Assembly (NCBI GenBank): GCA_019671005.1
Contig: CM033724.1
Location: 23,661,786-23,725,785, forward strand
Origin: Hibiscus mutabilis
Taxonomy: Eukaryota > Streptophyta > Magnoliopsida > Malvales > Malvaceae
Length of the DNA: 64,000 bases
Reading direction: 5' to 3'
A model generated the notes under the pieces. The model saw only the letters and a program-made list of their open reading frames with translations. It searched no databases and was not told the origin of the DNA. Of the stretch, positions 10,536-19,589 are shown in pieces. Numbering within the stretch: the stretch's first letter is position 1; every line of letters begins with the position of its first letter. A program made the position numbers and the translations under genes.

Positions 10536-12489
10536 ACGATCCAAGCAAGGAACCAAAATATCTGCCAGCCGCGTGCACATCACGTCTGGACTGTTCGAGT
10601 GCCACGCGTACGTGCTGTCCACGCGCGGACTCTTTGATATCCCACGCGTGCGTGAGCCCCACGCGCTCTGACCCCTCGACTGCTGAGCCCCACGTGGCAC
10701 GATCTGGAGCCGTTTCACCAACCGAGGCTTCATCTGGGCCGTTCACCCTTCAAGCCATCCCAACCGTTAGATCAGATCTGATCTAATTACCGAGAACACA
10801 TCTGGCCGAAGACAGAGCCCACACCGCCACCATGCTGCACCATGCCGATCTTCAACCACCGTGCTCAGAACATGTCAAAACACGGCAAGAAAAGAAATAT
10901 GTCAGTTAGCAGTCCAGATCTGTAAAAGTAAGTATTATGCAACTTGTACCAAAACCAAAGACAGGCATATATATGTACGAAACAAATATTCTGAAAGAAA
11001 ACAAGTTGTAACAAAAAAAAAACAAGTGGTAATCAAAACAAGCAAAGTTGTAATCGAAAGGAAAGAAATACAAAAAGTCAGTCCAGTGGTAAATACTCGT
11101 GTCCCTTTTTTTATTTTTTGCATGCATACACAAAAGAGAGGTAAAAAAAGAGAGAGAGAGTTAGAGGTCTTACCGTCGTCGTCTGTGGATCTCCCCTCAC
11201 TAGTGACAAGCCTTTTCGGCTTCCCCAAGCCGGATACGGTGAACTGAAAGGAGTGGGAGACCCCTTGTAGTTTCGTTTTGGGTAAAAAAAAATGGGTTTT
11301 TCATTTCGTATTTCCTAGATCTAGGGCAGATGGAGGTTTTTCCTCTGAATCCAACCTCAGATTCGTGTCGAGGGTGAGACGGGGGTTATTTTGGTGTGTT
11401 TTTGAGGCTCGCCGGCGCCGATTAGCGGCGGCTGGCGGCGGAGAATACGGCGGTCGACAGTCGGATTCTGGGTTTCATGGGGGAGATTTGAGAGAAAATG
11501 AAGAACAGAGTTTGGGTTATAAAACTGAAAAATGAAAGAAATGGCTGAAAAATTGGTTTCGGCCTAAAAGAGGGGTTTTTATAGTTGTTATTATTTTGTG
11601 AAATGGGTAAATTACATACTAAATCCCCCCGCGTTTCCAATATTTTCACTTCTGTCTCGCCGCATGGTATATTTACAACTCTGGTCCCCTTTGTATTTCA
11701 AAATCTTGCAATCCAGTCCCTAAATTACACTGAATCAATTTTTAAATGGTAAAATTACCCTTTGAACCATCCCGCGTTTTTGAACTTTTCATTTCGGGTC
11801 TGCCCCTTGGTCTAATTACAGTTTTGATCCTTTTAGGTTCTGTCTATTTTGTATTTTCGTCCTTAAATTGCATATTATTATCCTTTAATTTACGCCATGA
11901 CTTTTATTTCTTTTCATTTTTGAGTCTTTGTTTCTATGTAAATACTCATGTTCGTATTATAATCGTATATGTTAATGTAGTCTTTTGTCTTATTATATAT
12001 CCCTCGTATATGCCTTGTATTTTTATGTTCATATGTATATGTGTGTTAGGTTTATAATGATTATGTATCTTTTTGTTCGGTTATTCATATTAAGCATGTT
12101 ATGTTCTAGTTGATTCGTACACGGTATATTTCGTATTTTTGTATGTGTATATGTTCTCTTGGCTTTTTAGGTTACATGTTAGTGTATTTTCTTTTTATGT
12201 ATAATATATTGTCCCATATATGTTGAAATATGTTTTATTACTAATATGTATGTCTCCTTGAAATATATGTTCGTCTACACACGTATTTATTCCTGTCTTG
12301 TTATTGTGACATGTTAAATTTGCTTTTATTTATTGTTAAGCTTGTTATGTATATGTGTGTTTTAATTATATATTTTTATTTATGTTAGATTAGTATTCTG
12401 TTATGTGAATATTTACTGTCTTTAAATTATCTGATATGTCTTATATTTTTGTCACTAAGATTGCATACGAGATATAAATTGTTAATGTG

Positions 12490-12571
12490 GTGCCCTTTTA
12501 TCCGAGCATAAACGGGGCCAGTATCAGGCGTAGTGATAGTCGTTGGGCGTTTATTCTCGGATAACAGGGCC
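12490..12571 (+). promoter_or_regulatory. Hairpin near the 3' end of the LTR
   Basis: GTGCCCTTTTATCCGAGCAT (arm one, 12490-12514) pairs with CGTTTATTCTCGGATAACAG (arm two, 12548-12571) with few mismatches and a loop of about 33 bases. The 3' LTR copy near 22034-22115 keeps the pairing. It would lie in the transcribed R/U5 part. Role unknown. Confidence 0.6.
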
Positions 12572-12585
12572 CTTAAACTTTATTC

Positions 12586-13068
12586 GCAATTATGACCGAA
12601 TTTTAAAATAATCGTCACTTTAATCTGAAAATCCAATATTAATAAAGCGGTAATTATTAAAGTACCAATTTTGGGCGGTGTGGGGGGGGGTGCTAATCCT
12701 TCCCCATCTGTAACCGACTCCCGAACCCAATATTTTTTTGAATCTCTGGTTTTATGGTGTCCGGCCTACCTAAGTGGCCGGTGGCGACTCCATTTTTTTT
12801 AAAATGCGGTTTTTTTAAAACCCCACGGAATAAATATTTTACATCAAAAAAATCACGAACACCTTTCAAAAACACCTTCGAAAACTCATCGTTTTTTTTA
12901 GCGATAAGAAAAAAGGGACATCGCTACATATGGCGACTCCGCTGGGGACAATTTTTTGTTTTTTTTCAAAAACAAATGAGAGTCAAGCTTTTAAAATAAT
13001 TACCGCTTTACTAATATTGGAAGTTCCGGATTAAAGTGACTATTAAATTAACATTCGGTTATAATTGC
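12586..13068 (+). repeat. Long inverted repeat bracketing the LTR end and primer site
   Basis: Arm one (12586-12662, within the LTR) reads GCAATTATGACCGAA...GCGGTAATTATTAAAG; arm two (12988-13068, in the leader) is its reverse complement with scattered changes, CTTTTAAAATAATTACCGC...TTCGGTTATAATTGC. About 325 bases separate them and the primer site at 12931-12948 lies in the loop. Confidence 0.75.
12931..12948 (+). other. Primer binding site, tRNA-Arg type
   Basis: TGGCGACTCCGCTGGGGA begins two bases after the 5' LTR. This is the form I know from Ogre/Tat elements, where it pairs with the 3' end of tRNA-Arg. Confidence 0.8.
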
Positions 13069-13600
13069 GCGTTTATTTTAACGCATTTAAAATATGGCAT
13101 ATAAACCCGTTTTTTTAAGTGGGGGGAAAACGCTAATGCTTTCGCGGAGATATCGTTCTCCCGTATGGGCCTAGCAAGTACCTTCGGGGCTCGAGTACCT
13201 TATGCTTTCGTAAGGATAGCGTTCCTTCGTACGGGCATAAGCGAATGGGTCCCCCTGAATTGAACCCGGTTGAAAGGAGCCTATAATGGGTGATGACCGG
13301 GGGCCTTGCTACTCTTAGTAGAGGACAACAAGGACAATTCGGGTATCTCCTAGAACCAACACTGCATGTAGAGAATACATAGAAACCTACCCTATTAGAG
13401 CCATGCAGATAACCTAGGTGTCTTAGATGGAATGTAAATAGGATTGCCTTGTTTGCTTATCGCATTTAATTTGCCCTTCTATTACGTACTTATCATTTTT
13501 GTCCGGTACTGACTTGTTTTCTTTTGCTTTGTTTTTGCATACCATCGCATTCACATTACACAGAGCATTGATTCCCGAGTGATTTCTCCCATAATAGAAG
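12949..13600 (+). other. Untranslated leader of the Tat element
   Basis: No ORF. It holds arm two of the inverted repeat and two related phrases with CTTTCG...AGGATA/GAGATATCGTTC and CGTA(C/T)GGGC (about 13135-13235), which look like a short direct duplication. Confidence 0.5.
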
Positions 13601-13601
13601 A

Positions 13602-14591
13602 TTGTTCATGATGGACCAAAGGTTCTTTGACCTGAAGGAAGGGGGTCCAATTCCAGAGCTCCATCCCAAGACTAGGCCAGGGACAACCGAAGAAGAACCA
13701 TTCAAGGACACCAGAACAAATTCAGTAAGCAGTGTCAATTCTGGTGACAAACAAGATGCAATACAAGAACTAAAGAAGCAGATGTCTAAGATGATGGACC
13801 AGATGAATGCCATGATGAAAGGCAAGCAGCATGTCGAACTCAGAAAAGATTCGATCGGGGAGCAGAATGTGGAACAGAATGGTCAGAATGTCAAAACAGA
13901 CAACACCGTTAAATATGACAAATCGAATCCCTTTGTGATCAATCTCAAGAAGCAGACAAGTAGCATATCTGGGGTAGATACCCAGGGAACAGAGGCAAAA
14001 CCAGGGGAAGTTCGAGAATCTAATGACATCAGAAGACATTATCCTATACCCATGAGATACACCGAGTTACTTCCGTTGCTTGTCGAAAGGAACCTTATCA
14101 TACCAGTGAAGTCTGTACCAAGAAAACCTCATTATCCGAAAGATTACAACAGTCGTGTCTGGTGCAGCTACCACATAGGCGATTTGAGTCATCACACTAA
14201 AAATTGTAGGGCCCTGAAGGACAGAGCTCGAGATCTTATCAGAATGGGAATTTTGGGTTTCGAAGACGGACAACCCCGATTCTTCAGCCAGCCAGCCGTT
14301 GCCCGAGGGGTAAAGTCGAAGGAAGGTCAATATCCAGCCCAAGGTTCGGGTAACACAGAAGTGGGTCACTCAAGCGGGATAAAGTTAGGAGTCAAGAATA
14401 AAAGCGTCTCAGAAGGTGAACTTGCACGCAAGCACGGCCAGCTCGAGCATGAGAGGCACAATCTGAGCATGAAATTAAAGAACATACAAGACGAGTACCA
14501 GAAGCTGCACTTTAAATTCAAGAGTTTCGGTCTGGGTGACACCGCGAAAGAGTGGGTCAATGGTATGATTCAGGTGAGGAACGGTTCGTAA
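13602..14591 (+). CDS. Tat-element ORF: gag C-terminal-like part fused to an ORF1-like coiled coil
   Basis: Intact frame of 329 residues. Residues about 45-75 are a charged helix rich in M, K and Q (ELKKQMSKMMDQMNAMM). Residues about 145-180 (RRHYPIPMRYTELLPLLVER) and the motif CSYHIGDLSHHTKNC near residue 187 match the C-terminal zinc-knuckle section of Tat gag proteins, where C-x2-H-type spacing is common. The remainder, from about residue 265, is predicted coiled coil (LARKHGQLEHERHNLSMKLK) like the extra ORF1 that Ogre elements carry upstream of gag. The following bases to about 14990 continue this coiled-coil text in other frames with stops. The ATG at 13602 is the first in frame. Function within the element is inferred: RNA-binding or particle formation. 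Confidence 0.6.
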   Translation: MFMMDQRFFDLKEGGPIPELHPKTRPGTTEEEPFKDTRTNSVSSVNSGDKQDAIQELKKQMSKMMDQMNAMMKGKQHVELRKDSIGEQNVEQNGQNVKTDNTVKYDKSNPFVINLKKQTSSISGVDTQGTEAKPGEVRESNDIRRHYPIPMRYTELLPLLVERNLIIPVKSVPRKPHYPKDYNSRVWCSYHIGDLSHHTKNCRALKDRARDLIRMGILGFEDGQPRFFSQPAVARGVKSKEGQYPAQGSGNTEVGHSSGIKLGVKNKSVSEGELARKHGQLEHERHNLSMKLKNIQDEYQKLHFKFKSFGLGDTAKEWVNGMIQVRNGS

Positions 14592-15273
14592 CGCTGGAAG
14601 GTAAATGCAAGAATAGTAAGAATAAAGTCGGATCATTATCACGGAAGTCGGAAGAAGCCGAGGGCCAACGCGACATTCTCCAAAATAAGTTGGAAAGCGA
14701 TCGGCCATGGAAGATATCACGAAATCAAGTCCGCAGCAGGAAAGGAATGAATCACAAGCCTTTCAAATGGAAAACGCAGCACTCAAAGAAGCGAGATAGC
14801 GAGGCTCGAGCGCTTTACGTACCCGGTGAGATCCGTCTTTGGGGCAATGACCGTTAAGCTACAAAGGCCGAGCAAACAATACGGGAGAAAGACCGGGACA
14901 TGAAGATGGTTACGACTCAAGCCCGACAAGTAGCTCAACAGGTAGCAGATTTAGCGATCTGGCAGCACCAATAAGCGAATATGGATCCAGCATTGGACCG
15001 CATGAAGGAAAGGCAGCGGGACTGTTGAATGAGGTCAAGACATTAGGTGCCAGGGCTCACCACTATTTGTAAAACCCTAATACCGGATGTAATGAAACCT
15101 CTTGGTCTGAATGAAAGATGTCCTATAGGGACAAATCACTTGCGGAATCGATGCTTTATTGCATTCATGCATTGCATTTGCATCACGTCCTGTGTATTGT
15201 TTAATAATTTTATCATCGTATGACACTTCATCATTTAATACTTGGGGTTCGATGCCAGTGAATTAATCAGAAA
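14592..15273 (+). pseudogene. Decayed continuation of the ORF1-like region and spacer
   Basis: After the stop at 14589-14591 the plus +2 frame (from 14552) continues as a lysine/glutamate-rich helical product (VTLEGKCKNSKNKVGSL) to 14857, and helical text such as TIREKDRDMKMVTTQARQVA follows near 14870-14960. Stops and frame changes break it. From about 15060 to 15270 there is untranslated spacer of the type found between ORF1 and gag in Tat elements. Confidence 0.45.
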
Positions 15274-16349
15274 ATGGAACGAATTGAAGAGTCGAGGCTT
15301 GACCAGTTAGAAGAAAAATCGAGAAAGAGCTTAAGAAGAGAGAGAAGATAAATGTTTTCAATACGAGGGAACTCTACCTAGTCCCTGATTTGGTCATTCC
15401 TCCAGATTTCAAGGTTCCCGGATTTGCGCAGTATGACGGAACCAGCTGCCCGAAGATTCACTTAACCATGTTTTATAGAAAAATAGAAGGATACATGAAG
15501 AACGAAATTGTTGATCCACCATTTCTATGATAGCCTGACGGGACCAACAACAGTATGGTATAATCGTTTGAACAGAAACCAAGTTAGGTCATGGGGTGAC
15601 CTCGCTAATGCCTTCTTGGGTTAATACAAATATGCTTTAGATTTAGCACCATGTCGGCAGTTTCTTCAGACTGAAAAAATGAGGACAAATGAAAGCTTCA
15701 GGGAATATGCATTAAGGTGGCGATGTTTGGCGACCCAAGTCCAGCCTCCTATAGCAGAAGAAGAGTTGACTCCCTTGTTCCATGCAACGCTTCCCTCTTT
15801 TTTCTTCGATATGATGTTGGAAAAATCGAGAAACAGATTCGAAGATTTCATGACGATTGGAGAAAGGATAGAATACGCAGTCAAAGAAGGAAAATTGGGG
15901 TCTAAGTCTAAGGACCGAATCGAAGATAAGACAGATAATGATGGAGGGGTAAATGAGTGTCATCTCCAGGGTTCGCGTGGCCGTAAAAGGAGACAAACTG
16001 ACAAATCGGGGTCACAAGGAAAATTCCTCGGACGAGCGCAAATTTGGAAGTGTTTGGAACATCTATCTCAGACATTTGACCTCATCTGGTAGGGGGTCAC
16101 TATCTTGTTCCTAGGCCGATGAAAATTGCACCTGATCCGTATGCCCATAGTTTTGACTCGAGTAGCACATGCGAATTCCATATGGGGGCACCGGGGCATC
16201 CCACCAGAAAATGTAGACCTTTATTGGAGGAAATCAAGAAGCTGGTCAATGATAGAACCCTGACACAAGAGCTGATCAAACAGTGGAAGACCAAGGATGA
16301 GAGGCAAGTCTACATAGTGCTGAAGAAGCCAGAGATGTCTCTACATTAA
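15274..16349 (+). pseudogene. gag of the Tat element, broken
   Basis: Begins with MERIEESRLDQLEEKSRKSL and reads, with frameshifts near 15350, 15530 and 15620, into VIPPDFKVPGFAQYDGTSCP, then NESFREYALRWRCLATQVQP (15679-16092 frame) and IGERIEYAVKEG, which are the conserved gag core of Tat elements. A second zinc-knuckle-like segment, CEFHMGAPGHPTRKC, lies at about 16168-16215. Stops at 15528, 15622 and 16090 prevent one continuous product. The protein would have packaged element RNA. It follows the ORF1-like region as in Ogre, but a protease/RT region should follow and does not. Confidence 0.7.
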
Positions 16350-18286
16350 AATACCTTCCTGAAGTAATACAAGGAATCAACTCTACTACATGTGGCCCCC
16401 ATGTGGTAAAGATCTTTTGTGATGGGGCATGTTTGTTGATTTTTATTTCAATAAAGAACACATTTCGCTTAACATATAATGTTTTTGAAAGCACATAGAT
16501 ATTTTTTCGCCGTTGTAGGACACTGGATATCAATTGCAAGATGTGACATTAGATAGATGTCGTGACAACGATGATGTGTAATCTTCCCCACCGGACTCTA
16601 GTCAGCAAAGCGAGATTATTACTCTTTCGATGATATTCAAGGACGAAAAAGCTCTAAATGTCAACCATGTAGAGTTGCTTGAAATTGAAACTCTAGGCAT
16701 AATCTTCTAGGTAGTAAAGAAATGAAAATAAGAATTAAAAAGGGGGAGAATTGAAGAAAAAGGGAAGAAAGAAAAAGAAAGAAATAAAAAATAAAGAAGG
16801 AGGAAATAATAATAAAAAAGTACTCATATGTTCGAAACCTGGTAATAGGCTTGTTCGGATAAGAGTATGGAAATTTTGGGGCACTCCGCTGAAGTGATAG
16901 GGTGGAGATACATCATCCAATTCAAGAAACCTTAGCTTCATGAGTGATGGTAATATTTTCAAATCGTGACTATGCCGAGTAACTTGGGGCATTGTTGTTT
17001 GCTCCATCGTTGTCCTCAAGACAAATGACTGTGACGAATTGATTTCCTCAAATAAAAACAAAAAAAATAAGAAAAACAAAAGAAATATGAAAAAGAAGAA
17101 AAAAGAAAAGAAAGAAAAAGAGATAAAACGATAGCATAGGTAAAATTAAAACTCGCACCACCCAGAACTCTATTTTTAGAGTAATATTTCTGCGCTCGAG
17201 TGGTTATACAAGCCAACCCTTTTGGGGGCGGAGTAGATAATGAGAATTGAGAAAGAGTAGTACTCTGCAGCAACGCGGTAATCATGTGGATGAACCGAGT
17301 CACCAGGGAAGACTTCACATCTTTGAATTACCAAGTGGTGGAATCTAAGCCACTCTTGCACATGATATCCAGAGCTCCTATGCTGTGTTTTCAAAATCTT
17401 GTATGTTAATCTAAATGATACCCTTCAGTGGAACACCAATCAGCAAATTGACAAGTTGAAGCAACAAAGATTTCCATGTATTACTTCAGGGGTAAGATCC
17501 AGAACACAAGGTTGCAAATACTATTGGAGCCCCTAACCAGAAACGACCTCACAATACATAGAATGAAGATGATAACAGAAGTATAGGTGTCAGACAGCTC
17601 AAGAACAAGAAGCGGATTCCAACCATGATGACTTGTTTGGTTCAAGAAAATGAAGGATGAAACAGGACAACAATGAGCTCACAAAGTGTGGGGACGGTAA
17701 AAAAGTAAACATTGAGTCTCCAAAGAATTAAAGCACAGAGATCGATGAATGGTGCCCGTCAAGAGGCAACAAGAAGATTGAGGTTAAGAAGCATTTCGCT
17801 CACCCCGATGATGAAATTAACAAATACTCAGAATGTTGGGTCAAAAGAACGGGAAGGTAGCCGAGCACGATCGAATGGGGCAATGCGAGCAGAAAGAATA
17901 GTAAGAATCTCTGCACACGCATGATATAGTGTTTGTTGGTGAAGAAGCGATGAGACCCCAAGAAGAAGAAGGCGGGTGCTCGTGCAAAAGAACAAGAGCG
18001 GGTGCTTATTGAACAAAATTTGACAGAAATGAAGCACACCGCAAAAGGAAAGGAAATAGATAAATCCGAAGAATGACCTTTCAGGACATAAGATTAACAA
18101 TAAAAAGAAAAAGAAAAGAGAGTGAAAGAAAATGAGGATAAAAAAAGGTGAAAAAAAAACAAAGAAAAAAGAAAAAGAGGAGAAAGAAAGCACAACATTG
18201 CATGCATCATACAGATAGGGGCATGTCAGTTTTGCTTGTTCCTAAATAGGTATTTGAAGAACTATTAAAGAATTTACCAAAGTCTC
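16350..18286 (+). other. Tat interior without coding potential; purine tracts
   Basis: Where pol should be there are only short frames. Three A/G-rich tracts (16735-16815, 17050-17130, 18100-18195) interrupt mixed sequence. I saw no RT or integrase motifs on either strand. Confidence 0.55.
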
Positions 18287-19150
18287 GAAAGAACCAGAGC
18301 CATAACGGCGTGAGACCCAGATGTTAAATCCTTCGGGTCATTAGTAAGTCCTTCGGGAACGATGTTAAGTCTTTCGGGCCACCAATAAGTCTTTCGAGCG
18401 TGGTGATAAGTCCTTCGGGCCATCAGTAAGTCCTTCGGGCATGATGCGGCAGCATAGCGGCGTGAGTCCCGAAAGAACGACAGCCATAGCGGCGTGAGAT
18501 CCAGATGTTAAATCCTTCAGGTCATCGGTAAGTCCTTCAGGGCACGATGTTAAGTTCTTCGGGCCACCAATAAGTCTTTCGAGCGTGGTGATAAGTCCTT
18601 CGGGCCATCAGTAAGTCCTTCGGGCATGATGCGGCAGCATAGCGGCGTGAGTCCTGAAAGAACGACAGCCATAATGGCGTGAGATCCAGATGTTAAATCC
18701 TTCGGGTCATCGGTAAGTCCTTCGGGCACGATGTTAAGTCCTTCGGGCCACCAATAAGTCTTTCGAGCGTGGTAATAAGTCCTTTGGACCATCAGTAAGT
18801 CCTTCGGGCATGATGCGGCAGCATAGCGGCGTGAGTCCTGAAAGAACGACAGCCATAGCGGCGTGAGATCTAGATGTTAAATTCTTTGGGTCATCGGTAA
18901 GTCATTCAGGCACGATGTTAAGTCCTTCGGGCCACCAATAAGTCCTTCGAGCGTGGTGATAAGTCCTTCGGGCCATCAGTAAGTCCTTCGGGCATGGTGC
19001 GGCGGCATAGCGGCGTGAGTCCCTAAAGAACGGCAGCCATAGCGGCGTGAGACCCAGATGTTAAGTCCTTCGGGTTATCGGTAAGTCTTTCGAGCATGAT
19101 GATAAGTCCTTCGGGCCATCAATAAGTCCTTCGGGCATGATGCGGCAGCC
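18287..19150 (+). repeat. Higher-order tandem array, period about 184 bases
   Basis: Units start (GAAAGAACGACAGCCATAGC or near variants) at 18287, 18471, 18656, 18840 and 19024, giving periods 184, 185, 184 and 184 and about 4.7 copies. Inside each unit, a 20-22 base monomer of type TAAGTCCTTCGGGCCATCAG is repeated about six times, followed by a non-repeated GCGGCAGCATAGCGGCGTGA section. The minus-strand 80-residue frame over it is a by-product of the repeat. Confidence 0.88.
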
Positions 19151-19283
19151 TTAGTAGCGTAGGTCCAAAAATGGCAACAACCTCGTAAAAAAAAAGGGAG
19201 CCTACATTTTCAAGCCCCAGTGAAAGGTTCCATAGAGGGAGAACCCTAAATCCAGAATCTCAAAAAGAACCAAAGGCGAAGAG

Positions 19284-19470
19284 TTGTATATAGGAAGGAC
19301 TCCAAGCTTTACAGTCTCGAAGTGAAAAGTTCTATATAGGAGGGACTCATAACTCGAGGCTTCAGAGCGAAGGGTTCTATATAGGAAGAGCCTGTAACTC
19401 CAAGATCGGAAGGTGACGAAGCTTTATATAGGAAGAACTTACGAGCCTGAAGATTCAGCTGAGGAAGAGT
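19284..19470 (+). repeat. Minisatellite, period 45-47 bases
   Basis: The anchor TTCTATATAGGA (variants TTGTATATAGGA, CTTTATATAGGA) occurs at 19284, 19330, 19375 and 19422; a decayed copy TTCCATAGAGGGA precedes at about 19229. It lies between the 184-base array and the polypurine tract. Confidence 0.75.
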
Positions 19471-19571
19471 GGAGATGTCCAAAAGAACACGTGTTTCCAA
19501 AGCTACAAACAGGGAAGTCTGATAAAAATGAGTGCTTATGAATCTTTGCTTTGTTTCCCATTCCATGAGAA

Positions 19572-19589
19572 CAAGCAAAGAGGGGCAAT
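19572..19589 (+). other. Polypurine tract of the Tat element
   Basis: CAAGCAAAGAGGGGCAAT directly abuts the 3' LTR start, matching the AAAGAGGGGCA type usual in Tat elements. Confidence 0.7.

Larger units (their letters stand above)
10040..12928 (+). repeat. 5' LTR of the Tat element
   Basis: 2889 bases, TG...CA. It contains a GC-rich block (10440-10850) with restriction-site-like palindromes around GATCAGATCTGATC, a stable hairpin at 12490-12571, and a long AT-rich section with TATGTATATGTG words. Open frames inside (10450-10746 both strands; 10861-11247) are also present in the 3' LTR and show no family features, so I treat them as non-coding. Confidence 0.88.

Noticed and set aside
10450..10746. 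Overlapping 73-89 residue frames on both strands, repeated at 20001-20297
   Set aside because: They lie in the GC-rich part of the Tat LTRs, overlap on opposite strands, and show no family features; open only because GC-rich sequence has few stops.
10861..11247. 128-residue plus-strand frame in the 5' LTR
   Set aside because: The matching 3' LTR frame is different in length and frame; low-complexity K/T-rich text; not conserved as protein between the two LTRs.
18550..18792. 80-residue minus-strand frame with PEGLTD-type repeats
   Set aside because: Translation of the tandem array; the unit length (184-185) is not a multiple of three, so no repeated protein could be maintained.
18287..19150. 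CRISPR-like array
   Set aside because: Repeats are contiguous and spacers are themselves repeated; eukaryotic retroelement context.
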